The notes beneath the pieces are model-generated. The model was not told where the DNA came from. It saw only the letters and a list, made by a program, of their open reading frames with translations, and searched no databases. Below are positions 1 through 8,800 of a stretch of DNA of 16,565 nt, piece by piece. The position numbers were made by a program, and so were the translations under genes. The first letter of the stretch is position 1. Every line of letters starts with the position of its first letter. Source of the DNA: JAHEYG01 sp040403535 (GTDB lineage Bacteria; Bacteroidota; Bacteroidia; B-17B0; Aurantibacillaceae); contig JBBAKL010000067.1 of the NCBI GenBank assembly GCA_040403535.1, forward strand, positions 1 to 16,565, written 5' to 3'.

Positions 1-138
1 ATGATCAAGTAAATTCCCTTTATCATCGTGTAACTGCCATGCAATTTGTACCATTCGCGGCCAGTTGTCAGAATCGGAGAGAGGAGCATTGTAGTTTTTG
101 GGTAAACCGGTAGTTTCTGTATCAAAAATTAAAAACAT
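1..138 (-). CDS. DnaQ-type 3'-5' exonuclease domain, N-terminus only (probably DNA polymerase III alpha)
   Basis: Only the first 46 codons are inside the window; the gene continues leftward past base 1. The ATG is the complement of 136-138. The protein opens with MFLIFDTETTGLPK, the Exo I motif of DnaQ/DEDD exonucleases, in which Asp6 and Glu8 would bind the catalytic metals. A DNWPRMVQIAWQ stretch follows at residues 24-35. From memory, this opening is typical of long Bacteroidota DNA polymerase III alpha subunits that carry a proofreading exonuclease at the N-terminus, but stand-alone exonucleases of the same family exist and the visible part cannot separate the two. The preceding PH-domain gene ends 29 bases upstream on the same strand, so the two may share a transcript. 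Confidence 0.8.
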   Translation of the reverse strand, partial: MFLIFDTETTGLPKNYNAPLSDSDNWPRMVQIAWQLHDDKGNLLDH

Positions 139-167
139 TATACTTTATTGAGTTTATTTGTTTAGAA

Positions 168-722
168 TTAAGGTTTGTTTCTTAGGATCTGTTTAATCTG
201 GGATAATTCGTTCTTAATATCCACTAATATTTTTTCGGAAGTACTATTGTCAATATCCGAAGAGTTGGAAATGCTTCCCTGAGTTTTTTCTTTTATTATT
301 TTTTCGCGTTGTGCAAGAATCATGTTTTTAAACTCCTCGGCATTGTCAATACCAATCATACTCATCATATTGGATTGATGAGCGCCGCCGCCACCCGCTG
401 TTTCAACTTTTATCATTGTTAAACCAAACGAACGAAGAATAGGACCTCCTATAAATGATAAATCCTGAATGTTTTCAAGCGGAATTGTTTTCTCAATGTG
501 AAGAATCATTCCTTTAGAGAATTTCAAATGCTTGTAACTTAACTGACATTTTAAAGTATGAAAAAACTTATTGCTTAACCATTGCCCCAATCCTAATAGC
601 CAAAAAGGCAATATTGGTATACCTATAAAGCTAATTAATAAATAAAATGCAACCACAATAAATATGTAGGTTTTTACTTTGGGATTAAACGTAGCTTCTC
701 TTATTATTTGATTTTCTTCCAT
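168..722 (-). CDS. Bacterial PH-domain (bPH2/YdbS-like) membrane protein
   Basis: 184 aa. A short charged N-terminus is followed by a hydrophobic hairpin at about residues 18-48, consistent with two membrane passes. A segment of about 90 residues then has the pattern of the bPH2 (DUF304) family: basic, IPLENIQDLSFIGGPILRSFGL, then IKVETAG, which resembles the family's usual 'plenIqdv...lgrlfGl..v.vqTAG' core. A glycine-rich turn (GGGGAH) and the IDNAEEFKNMILAQREK segment complete the domain. The last 35 residues are polar and probably form a short coiled coil. The family has no well-established biochemical role, so only membrane location and fold are assigned. It precedes the exonuclease gene by 29 bases in the same direction. 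The ATG at 720-722 is the first in frame and places the hydrophobic hairpin correctly. Confidence 0.75.
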   Translation of the reverse strand: MEENQIIREATFNPKVKTYIFIVVAFYLLISFIGIPILPFWLLGLGQWLSNKFFHTLKCQLSYKHLKFSKGMILHIEKTIPLENIQDLSFIGGPILRSFGLTMIKVETAGGGGAHQSNMMSMIGIDNAEEFKNMILAQREKIIKEKTQGSISNSSDIDNSTSEKILVDIKNELSQIKQILRNKP

Positions 723-993
723 AGCTTAAATTTACGAAATCGAAAGGCTGTAACTGTAAATGTTAATAATTAAGATATAGACATAAAACCGAATTCAAAT
801 CAGCGTAAATTTCACATGTTATTTCGATAAAACAAGTCGTAATAAAGAATCAATTAGCATGAGTTTTTAATAATGCTTTTATTTCTAATAAATTACAGTA
901 ATATTAACTTTTCCGGAAAAGTTATTTTCAAGATGGAAAAATTTGTTATTTTAAAATAAAAATAGTTACTTGGAAGGATATAAAATACAGTTT
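723..993. other. Intergenic region between divergent genes
   Basis: This AT-rich stretch of about 270 bases separates the PH-domain gene (leftward) from ilvE (rightward) and should hold both promoters. The one outstanding element is a perfect palindrome at 905-924. A TTTG at 942-945 lies 21 bases before TACTTGG (967-973), a poor match to the Bacteroidota promoter pattern. No coding sequence or RNA gene is visible. Confidence 0.6.
905..924. promoter_or_regulatory. Perfect 20-bp palindrome, candidate operator upstream of ilvE
   Basis: The half-site TAACTTTTCC is followed directly by its exact reverse complement, with no spacer. The centre lies about 80 bases before the ilvE ATG at 994 and about 190 bases before the divergent PH-domain ATG. 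A gapless palindrome of this length suits a dimeric DNA-binding regulator better than an RNA hairpin, because the RNA stem would be mostly A-U with a CCGG loop and is not followed by a T-tract. The regulator is unknown; regulation of ilvE is inferred from position only. Confidence 0.5.
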
Positions 994-2061
994 ATGACCA
1001 GTACTGAAACAACTAAAATCGATAAGATTGCTAAAAGCAGAATAGGGGAATATGATGTAAATAATGTTCCATTTGGTAAGGTGTTTTCCGACCATATGTT
1101 TGTAGCAGAATACAAAGACGGAAAATGGCACCAGGGATCCATCATGCCTTATCAGGATGTACCAATGAGTTTAGCTCTTTCTGCTTTACACTACGGACAA
1201 GCAATTTTTGAAGGAATGAAGGCTTATAAAACAGCTACCGGTGAAATAAACCTGTTCCGTCCTTTAGAAAATTTTAAACGTTTAAATACTTCTGCTGTCA
1301 GAATGGCTATGCCAGAGGTTCCGGAAGAAATTTTCATGGGTGGTTTAATTGAATTATTAAAATTAGATAAAGCCTGGGTTCCTGATTCAGAAACAGGAAG
1401 TTTATATATCCGTCCATTTATGATTGCTACCGACGAGGCAATTGGTGTTAAAGCAAGTGATACTTACAAATTCATCATCATTACTTGTCCTGCAGGAAAA
1501 TATTATTCTGAACCGATTAAGGTAATGGTAGAAACAAATTATTTCAGGGCAGTTGAAGGTGGAGTAGGTTTTACAAAATGTGCAGGAAACTATGGGCGTA
1601 GTTTATTCCCAACTAAATTAGCTCAACAAAAAGGCTATCAACAGGTAATCTGGACCGATGCGAAAACTCATTCATACGTGGAAGAATCAGGTACCATGAA
1701 TCTAATGTTTGTAATCGATAATATTTTAATTACACCTGCAACCAGCGATACTATTTTAGCAGGAGTTACACGTGATAGCGTTATTCAATTAGCTCGTGAT
1801 TGGGGCATGATGGTGGAAGAACGTAAAGTTTCAATAAAGGAAATTTTTGATGCGCATAAAAACGGCAAATTACAAGAGGCATTCGGGGTAGGTACTGCTG
1901 CAACCATAGCACATATTGTAACAATTGGTTATGAAGGTAAAGATTACGAACTACCGCCAATTGAAGCGCGGAAATTCTCTCCTAAAATTGATCAGGCATT
2001 ACGCGACATCAGAAAAGGAAGAACAGAAGATAAGTTCAGATGGATTTTAAAGGTAGCATAA
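994..2061 (+). CDS. ilvE: Branched-chain amino acid aminotransferase (class IV, PLP-dependent)
   Basis: 355 aa from the ATG at 994. It interconverts leucine, isoleucine and valine with their 2-oxo acids, using 2-oxoglutarate/glutamate, in the cytoplasm. Family landmarks: NVPFGKVFSDHMF at 24-36, SALHYGQAIFEGMKAY at 63-78, the PLP lysine in GFTKCAGNYG (Lys195), the EESGTMN cofactor loop (230-236), GVTRDS (257-262) and FGVGTAA (297-303). Length and motif order fit the BCAT subgroup that resembles eukaryotic enzymes. An in-frame TTG at 970 would add eight residues (MEGYKIQF), but these match nothing expected, and the ATG gives the usual N-terminus. No strong Shine-Dalgarno sequence is present. 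The stop codon sits in the loop of the gene's terminator. The substrate class is well supported; a biosynthetic versus catabolic bias cannot be read from sequence. Confidence 0.95.
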   Translation: MTSTETTKIDKIAKSRIGEYDVNNVPFGKVFSDHMFVAEYKDGKWHQGSIMPYQDVPMSLALSALHYGQAIFEGMKAYKTATGEINLFRPLENFKRLNTSAVRMAMPEVPEEIFMGGLIELLKLDKAWVPDSETGSLYIRPFMIATDEAIGVKASDTYKFIIITCPAGKYYSEPIKVMVETNYFRAVEGGVGFTKCAGNYGRSLFPTKLAQQKGYQQVIWTDAKTHSYVEESGTMNLMFVIDNILITPATSDTILAGVTRDSVIQLARDWGMMVEERKVSIKEIFDAHKNGKLQEAFGVGTAATIAHIVTIGYEGKDYELPPIEARKFSPKIDQALRDIRKGRTEDKFRWILKVA

Positions 2062-2075
2062 GCTACCTTTTTTTT
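2049..2075 (+). terminator. Rho-independent terminator of ilvE, overlapping its stop codon
   Basis: A perfect 9-bp stem (2049-2057, AAAGGTAGC, with 2062-2070) has a four-base loop ATAA at 2058-2061 and runs into eight consecutive T residues (2068-2075). The ilvE TAA is 2059-2061, inside the loop. The T-tract follows only on the plus strand, so it mainly serves ilvE. The convergent gene's stop codon overlaps the T-tract end. Confidence 0.85.
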
Positions 2076-2694
2076 AATTAATAAAGAAGTGCAGAATACC
2101 GGTAAGTATTAAAACAATGCCCGAAATTAAACCGGCATTGTGTTCTATTTTATGCGCATTAATCTTTTTCAGAATACGCTGTGCAAATGCAATCCAGATA
2201 ATGATTCCTGCCACAGATATGAAAATATAAAGAACACTGATCAAGAAAATGTATTTTAACCCGGCCGATCCGGCTAATATGAAGTATCCTTCAATTTCAA
2301 GGCATGGTGATAAAAACATGCTTATTACCAATACGGTTATAATTTTCCGAGAACTTAATGTTTTTAACTCACCTTCGTTATGTAAATGAAAGTGGTTATG
2401 ATGGTGATGACGCACTATGAAAATAATTCCTAGTAGAATGATGATCCCGGCAAATACATAGTTGGTTATCTCTTCAAATTGTTTATTGATCTGTAAACTT
2501 AATAAGCCTACAGCTATTCCTAATAAAACAGTGCTTAATGCATGTGCCAAAGCAGAAATCAGAGTAATTCTAAAAGTTTGTTCTTTGGTCCATTTAAATT
2601 TCTTTTCAAATGCTAAAATAGGCAACCAATGACTTGGAATTAAAGCATGTAAAACACTTATAGTTAATGTGCCTATTATGAGGTGGTAAATCAT
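2074..2694 (-). CDS. Multi-pass membrane protein with His-rich loop, possible metal transporter
   Basis: 206 aa with about six hydrophobic segments (roughly 4-28, 42-68, 78-95, 117-142, 148-174 and 187-205). The first contains HALIPSHW (16-23) and the second has an SALAHALS motif (48-54); such paired small-residue and His motifs in membrane segments recall the LysE/RcnA/NreB-like nickel-cobalt and UreH-like membrane families. Between segments three and four is a cluster of seven histidines within residues 96-105 (RHHHHNHFHLHNE), a likely metal-binding loop. A Pro-Cys in segment four (SPCLEIEG, 129-136) could also take part in metal or thiol chemistry. Export or uptake of a divalent metal is inferred, not shown. 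It is convergent with ilvE, and transcription from the protease gene upstream is blocked by the terminator at 2745-2772, so it probably has its own promoter in the 50-base gap; TAATTTCG (complement of 2709-2716) is a weak candidate. Confidence 0.6.
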   Translation of the reverse strand: MIYHLIIGTLTISVLHALIPSHWLPILAFEKKFKWTKEQTFRITLISALAHALSTVLLGIAVGLLSLQINKQFEEITNYVFAGIIILLGIIFIVRHHHHNHFHLHNEGELKTLSSRKIITVLVISMFLSPCLEIEGYFILAGSAGLKYIFLISVLYIFISVAGIIIWIAFAQRILKKINAHKIEHNAGLISGIVLILTGILHFFIN

Positions 2695-2744
2695 TTATAA
2701 CCGAGGGGCGAAATTACCATTTTATTTTCATTTTTGACTAAATA

Positions 2745-2772
2745 AAAAAGCCCGATGTTTATCGGGCTTTTT
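2745..2772 (-). terminator. Rho-independent terminator after the first M4 protease gene
   Basis: A perfect 12-bp inverted repeat (AAAAAGCCCGAT at 2745-2756 with 2761-2772) has the four-base loop GTTT. The A/T ends make it usable on either strand. It lies 15 bases beyond the stop of the minus-strand protease gene. Confidence 0.9.
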
Positions 2773-2786
2773 AAAAATGGATGCTG

Positions 2787-5700
2787 TTATTGTTTTATCA
2801 GCTTACTCCGATAAATACCGGTATTGCCGGTTTTAATTTCAATGATATAAGCACCCTGTGCAAATGAACTTAAATCGATAGACTTATTATTTTCATTTAC
2901 CGTTGTGTTAAGTAAAATATGACCCAATGCATCTGTAATGATTATGGAACTTTTCTCTTCAGTTAATCCGTTAACGGTAATTAGATCATTAAAAGGATTT
3001 GGGTAAATTGAAACGTTAGATAAAGGCGATAATTCATTAATACCAATACAAGGTGATACAACAATGTTAACAGAATTTGTTCTGGAACAACCATTGCCGT
3101 CGGTTACTAAATAATTTACAGCATATGTTCCCGTACCCACAGATGGAGTAAATACATTGCCACTTATACCTGTTCCGCTTAATGTTCCACCGGAAGGCAA
3201 GGTTGTAATGGCAATAGATCCATCATCAATACAAGCCAAGGTTGTTGTTGGACTTATTGTAAGTTGTGGCACTGAATTTATAGTTGCTGTAACTGCAGTT
3301 GGTGCACTGGTGCAATTAACAGGTTGAACTTCCCAATTATAAAAGAAAAAGAATGTGGATGGTCCTCCACTAGAACCTGTAATACTTAACAAACTTCCGA
3401 TATTATAAGGATAAGAAACACCTCCGTTATTTCGGTATAACTGGGCTGTTCCGGCACCTAAGCCTAATCGATAACCATAACCCGGATTAAGATTGAAGTT
3501 TAAATTAACAGTGTTAGTACCGGCAGTTAGGTTAACAGTTGCACTTTGAATAACAGTATTAGTTGAATTTCTTAATTGAATAATTCGTGGAGCTGTAGTG
3601 CCAGCATAAACAACAACTGATTTTAATACACATGGCTGAATAACATTTAATGAATCGTATGCCGTATTACCCGGAAAATTTGCACCGGTACCTATAGTAT
3701 TTGAAGCAGGACCGCCATAAATCGCCGGATTGGTTGCCGTATTAACTACATAATAAGTAGTAGTGTTGTATAAAACAGGGGTTGTATAGGTGTTTCCGAT
3801 AAATATTGGAGTTCCGGTTGCTGATGGACTTGTATACCAATATTGAAGATTGCTTCCATTTGCACTTAAACTTAATGCACCTGAATCACAAACGGCAGCG
3901 CCAATTACGTTAGATGAATTTAAGGCATTTATGATGATGTACCCATTTTTAATTACCGAATCAGGATTTGCTGCACAACTTGAAATAGCTTTTAATTTTA
4001 CTGTATAAGTTCCGTTTGCAGTATAGCTATGTACCGGATTGGTTGAAGTTGAAATAGCCGACCCATCACCAAAATCCCAAGAATAAGTATCACTTCCATA
4101 GGAGGTGTTAACAAAGTTTACATTAAATGGCAACGAGCAAGGAGAGCCACCAACAGACGAGAAATTAGCAACAGGAGTAGCAGTTCCTGATGGAGAAGCT
4201 CCAACGCCAACAGCATACCAAGCACTCTTTACTTGAAACACTTCATTTGAACATGCGCCATATAAATCAATGGCTGCCTGAATAGACAAATTTCTTGCTG
4301 ATAAATAATTTGTGTTTTGAGAATAATAAACAGTTAAAGCTCTGAATGCGATTTTTGCTGCTTTTGTCATACCTAATGCGGACACTGTAAATGTATTCGC
4401 TTTATCATTTACACCGGAACCACCCTGGCACAATAAATAAAACCAGTAATTGCTAACGCCGCTATTCGTGTGAACCCCTCCGTTGTCACCTGTACCTGTA
4501 TACCAATTTAATCCGCCATAAGTATCAGGATCTCCAAAAGAATTAGGGTTTGACATGCTTCTGATGCCACCAATGTCTTCTCCAATTGTCCAGTTAAATG
4601 TAGTCGGCTTAGCATAATTTTCGATGCATGCCCCAAAAATATCGGAATAACTTTCATTCAATGCGCCCGATTCATTTTGATAAACCAGATTTGCAGATTT
4701 CTCAGTTAAACCATGTGTTACTTCGTGGCCGCATATATCCAAACCTGTAAATCCACCGTTGCCTCCCGAACCATATGTCATAAACATTCCATTCCAAAAT
4801 GCGTTTTGATATCCAACTCCATAATCAGAATAGCTCACTAATTTATGTCCGGCATTGTCTATACTGTTACGGCTATGCTCATTAATATAATAATCGTAAA
4901 CCATTTCAGCTCCCCAATGGGCATCTGTTCCTACCTGCTTTATAGTTGTTGTTGTCCAGCTGGTAGTAGTGTTGGTATAATCAATAGCGGAAGTAAAATT
5001 CTGACTTGTATTTAAGTCAAATGTTTCAATTCCTAAACCACGTCCGGATTCACGCAAACGATACAATCCGCTCGATACATTATCAACCGTCATAGTTTGA
5101 ACTCCGCTAAAGCGGGTTTGAGCAGTAGCTTGAACATCAGCAGTATGAATTTGATTCTGCTCTTCTAAAATCACTCCGTTTTCTGCATCAACAAACACAT
5201 TGGCTTTATATAAAGGTTTTTCGGCATAAATATTAAATTTATAAGCGTACCTGTAAATTCCGCTTTCATTTGTATTAAATAACTCCAATTCGGCCTTAGG
5301 TTTAAAGGTCAAATGTGGATTATTAAATAATTGCTTAATCATGTGTTCTGCGTCTTTATTCTCCCACATGTATTTTTCAGCATTTACTTTAGAAATAGCT
5401 TTTTGTAAAGCCAAATCTTTATCTAACTGAACACTATTTACCGGTAATTTGTAGTTTTCAAGGTCGCCATTTATTGAAACCACTTTTCCATTTAAACAAT
5501 GTGCCAGAATGGTTTTATTTGTAATAACAGCATTATTAAATAATACCTGGTACTTTATGTGCGTATAACCAAGTTGATCTTTTTCTAAAGCAAATTGTTT
5601 TAATTTAAAATTTGCGGGCAATATATTTTGCTCTATAAAAGGAACTACGTTGTTTTCGTAAATCAAATAGTCCGACTTAAACTTTACTAATTCTATCTTA

Positions 5701-5813
5701 TTGTTGGAATTGTAGTTTACTTCTTGTGAAATTTCTTTTAATAAATTAATATTCTGAGCAAATGCTATATTCCCAAGCAATATGCTGAATGCTAATATTG
5801 TTTTTTTATTCAT
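2787..5813 (-). CDS. Secreted M4 (thermolysin-family) metalloprotease with T9SS sorting domain
   Basis: 1008 aa. A signal peptide (1-19, ending IAFAQ) is followed by a propeptide with FTP- and PepSY-like parts (about 25-220) and a catalytic domain (about 230-537). The zinc site is HEVTH (His363, Glu364, His367) plus Glu387 in GALNES. Tyr378 and His448 (DNGGVHTNSG) match thermolysin Tyr157 and His231 at the same spacings, so it should be active. Beyond it lie a PKD domain (about 547-629, WDFGDGS), an Ig-like segment (630-695), a beta-rich module of about 135 residues shared with its neighbour (700-835), another Ig-like segment (848-922) and a T9SS type A sorting domain (about 934-1008, starting near IYPNPF and ending in KLIKQ). 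It is presumably exported by Sec, moved across the outer membrane by T9SS and trimmed at the tail. It is a tandem paralogue of the next gene upstream and is separated from it by a terminator. Confidence 0.95.
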   Translation of the reverse strand: MNKKTILAFSILLGNIAFAQNINLLKEISQEVNYNSNNKIELVKFKSDYLIYENNVVPFIEQNILPANFKLKQFALEKDQLGYTHIKYQVLFNNAVITNKTILAHCLNGKVVSINGDLENYKLPVNSVQLDKDLALQKAISKVNAEKYMWENKDAEHMIKQLFNNPHLTFKPKAELELFNTNESGIYRYAYKFNIYAEKPLYKANVFVDAENGVILEEQNQIHTADVQATAQTRFSGVQTMTVDNVSSGLYRLRESGRGLGIETFDLNTSQNFTSAIDYTNTTTSWTTTTIKQVGTDAHWGAEMVYDYYINEHSRNSIDNAGHKLVSYSDYGVGYQNAFWNGMFMTYGSGGNGGFTGLDICGHEVTHGLTEKSANLVYQNESGALNESYSDIFGACIENYAKPTTFNWTIGEDIGGIRSMSNPNSFGDPDTYGGLNWYTGTGDNGGVHTNSGVSNYWFYLLCQGGSGVNDKANTFTVSALGMTKAAKIAFRALTVYYSQNTNYLSARNLSIQAAIDLYGACSNEVFQVKSAWYAVGVGASPSGTATPVANFSSVGGSPCSLPFNVNFVNTSYGSDTYSWDFGDGSAISTSTNPVHSYTANGTYTVKLKAISSCAANPDSVIKNGYIIINALNSSNVIGAAVCDSGALSLSANGSNLQYWYTSPSATGTPIFIGNTYTTPVLYNTTTYYVVNTATNPAIYGGPASNTIGTGANFPGNTAYDSLNVIQPCVLKSVVVYAGTTAPRIIQLRNSTNTVIQSATVNLTAGTNTVNLNFNLNPGYGYRLGLGAGTAQLYRNNGGVSYPYNIGSLLSITGSSGGPSTFFFFYNWEVQPVNCTSAPTAVTATINSVPQLTISPTTTLACIDDGSIAITTLPSGGTLSGTGISGNVFTPSVGTGTYAVNYLVTDGNGCSRTNSVNIVVSPCIGINELSPLSNVSIYPNPFNDLITVNGLTEEKSSIIITDALGHILLNTTVNENNKSIDLSSFAQGAYIIEIKTGNTGIYRSKLIKQ

Positions 5814-5828
5814 TGGGTTGGGTTTGAT

Positions 5829-5861
5829 AAAAAGTCCGAATATATTTTATTCGGACTTTTT
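5829..5861 (-). terminator. Rho-independent terminator between the two M4 protease genes
   Basis: A perfect 14-bp inverted repeat (AAAAAGTCCGAATA at 5829-5842 with 5848-5861) has a five-base loop. It begins eight bases beyond the stop codon of the upstream protease gene and ends 15 bases before the start of the downstream one. It is symmetrical in A/T ends, so it could act on either strand, but both flanking genes are on the minus strand. Confidence 0.9.
5837..5844 (-). promoter_or_regulatory. Weak -7-like element inside the inter-protease terminator
   Basis: On the minus strand this reads TATATTCG, matching TAnnTTTG (the Bacteroidota -7 element) at five of the six fixed positions, 23 bases before the ATG of the downstream protease. 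No TTTG -33 element is seen at the right distance. It is listed because a promoter must lie close by if the terminator is efficient. Confidence 0.2.
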
Positions 5862-5869
5862 AAGTGTAA

Positions 5870-8800
5870 TTATTGTTTAATTAAGTGTGTTTTTGAAATA
5901 CGGTTTGTTGCGTTAAGTAATTCAACCAAATAAGTTCCTTTTGCAAGTTGACTAACATCTATAGATTCAATGGGTTGATTTAAAGATTTACTGATGATTA
6001 ATTTTCCGCTTACATCATAAACATTTACGGATAAAACTTCAGAGGTGTTATTTTCAATAGTTAAGAAATCAGTAACAGGATTAGGATAAACCTGAATGCC
6101 AAATAGGGCAACTGAAGTATTATTAATACCTGTACAAACGTTAACAACAATATTTGTATTGGCATAATTTGAACAACCTGTTACAGGATCTGTATATGAG
6201 TAATTAACAGTATATGTACCTGCTGTTGCTGGAGGCAAGAATGATGATCCACTCACTCCCGTACCAACAAAAGTACCTCCGGAAGGAGATCCTGTTAAGT
6301 TTACCGGAACACCACCGGTTGCGCTGGTACAAGCGGTATTGGATGATGCGGCCATGGAGACTGTAGGCAATGCATTTACATTAACAACAGATGCAATTGC
6401 ATTAGAACAAGAACCATTAAAGCCGGTTACTGTGTATGTAGTTGTAGTTACAGGGTTAACTGTAACCGAAGAGGCTGTTGATCCAGTATTCCATGAATAC
6501 GTAGTAGCACCGGTTGCAATTAAATTAGCAATTGAACCTGTACAAATAGTTGCCGAATTAACAGAAACTGTTGGAGAAGGATTAACAACAACGGTTGCAA
6601 ATGCTGCTCCGGTGCAAGTTCCATTTAATCCGGTTACCGTATATGTAGTTGTTGTATTTGGACTAACAGAAATACTAGAAGTAGTTGGACCGGAACTCCA
6701 CATGTAAGCACTTGCTCCATTTGCGGTTAATACTGCGTTTGAGCCCGAACATATTGTTGTAGAATTAACAGTAACTGTTGGATTCGGGTTTACAACAACC
6801 GATGTTGTGAGTGAGTTTGTACATGATGAGGATGTTCCGAATATTGTATAATTAGTTGTTGATGCAGGTGATACGTTTATGTTGCCTGTTGTTTGTCCTG
6901 AGCTCCATGAATACGTAGCGGCACCACTTGCAATTAAGTTAGCGGTTTGACCATTACAAATAGTTGCAGAATTTACAGATAAAGAAGGACCAGCGCTTAT
7001 AGTTGCTGTAACAGCAACAGGAGCACTTACACAGTTTGCTTTTCGTACCTGCCAATTATAAAAGAAATAGAAATAGCCCGGGGTACCTGCGCTTGATGCG
7101 GTAATGCTAACTAAACCTCCGATATTGTAAGGATAAACAGCTCCTGCGCTATTTCGGTATAAATTAACAGCTGATGTATTGCTTAATCCTAAACGATAAC
7201 CTGTTCCGGGAGTTAAAGCGAAATTTAAGTTTACAGTATTTGCACCAATAGCAAGATTTACAACAGTACTTGTAATAACAGCATTTGCCGAGTTACGCAA
7301 TTCAACAGTTCTGTTTCCTGTAGTACTCGCATACATTACTGTAGTTAATAATGTACAAGGCTGTAATACATCAAAAACTTCATATGCGGTATTGGTGTTA
7401 AAATTAGCTCCAGCACCTATATTCGTACTTGTAGGCGCACCAAATAAGGGTGCATTTGTAGATGTATTAACGACGTAATAACTGGTCGTAGTACTTAAAG
7501 AAGGAGTCGCATAATTTGTTCCAATAAAAACAGGCGATCCTGTAGCTGTTGGCGAAGTGTACCAATATAATTGTGAAGTGCCGGTCGCACTTAAATTAAC
7601 AGTTCCGGTTCCACAACGAGAAGCGCCTGTTGTAGCAGGAGCACCCGGAGTATTAATGGTAATGTAAGCGGTTTTAGTAATAGAATCTAATGCAGACAAA
7701 CAACCGGTTGCTTTTAATTTAACAGAATAAGTACCATTTGCAGTATAAGTATGTACAGGATTTGTGGCGGTTGAAACTGCTGATCCGTCACCAAAATTCC
7801 ATTGATAAGTTAATCCATTTGCGGATGTGTTATTGAAGTTAATGGTCGCAGGTAAAGAGCACAAAGAAGTATTATTCGCAATAAAGTTTGGAGAAATAGA
7901 GTTAGAATAAGCTGGACCAACACCAACAGCATACCAGGCATTGGTTACTTGAACTACTTCGTTACTACAGTTTCCGTATAAATCTTTAGCAGCCTGAATA
8001 GATAAGTTACGGGCTGTAGCGAAATTAGTAGATGGCGTGTAGTAAACCGTTAAAGCACGAAAAGCAATACGCGCTGCGGCAGTCCAACCGATGGAAGTAA
8101 CGGTGTATGAATTAGAAATGTCGTTTACACCAGTTCCTCCATTAACTAGTAAATAATACCAATAATTACTTACACCGCTGTTTGTGTGAACGCCACCGTT
8201 ATCGGCAGTTCCAACATAATAATTGGTACCCATGTAAGTATCCGGATCAGCAAACGCATTTGGGTTTGACATATTACGGATACCTGCATTAGCGTTGGTA
8301 ATATCTTCACCTATTTTCCAGTTCCATTGAGTTGGACGGGCATAATGTTCAATTGTATTTCCGAAAATATCGGAATAGCTTTCATTTAAAGCACCGGATT
8401 CATTGCTATATGTTAAATTAGATGTATTGGAAGTTAAGCCATGAGCAATTTCATGTCCGCATACATCCAATGCCGTTAAAATTGTAAAGGTAGATCCGTT
8501 TCCATCACCGTAGGTCATACGTGTTCCATCCCAAAAAGCATTGTTGTAATTGGTACTGTAATGAACATAACTTAATAAATTGTAACCGGCACCATCAATG
8601 CTATTGCGGTTATGCTGCATCATAAAATAATCATAAGTCATTTCAGCTCCCCAATGCGCATCAGTTGCAGCCTGATCAACACCGGTGGTAGTCCAGCTGG
8701 TTGAAGTGTTTGTAAAATCGGTTGCGGCACCATAGTTGGTTCCGTTATTCAGATTGTAGGTGCGAATACCGTTTCCACGACCGGTTTCACGTAAGCGGTA

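Noticed and set aside
970..993. TTG start for ilvE adding eight residues
   Set aside because: The extra residues match nothing expected of the family, the ATG at 994 gives the usual N-terminus, and the TTG would overlap the likely promoter region.
946..1131. Minus-strand open frame of 61 codons over the start of ilvE
   Set aside because: It is antisense to well-supported ilvE codons and has no recognisable motif.
2398..2412. ATG/GTG-rich run as a possible simple-sequence repeat
   Set aside because: It is just the codons of the histidine cluster in the membrane protein read on the opposite strand.
6339..6707. Plus-strand open frame of 122 codons inside the Ig-like repeats
   Set aside because: It is antisense to the protease, rich in Val, Thr and Glu because of the repeated Thr/Ser/Asn codons on the other strand, and has no family resemblance.
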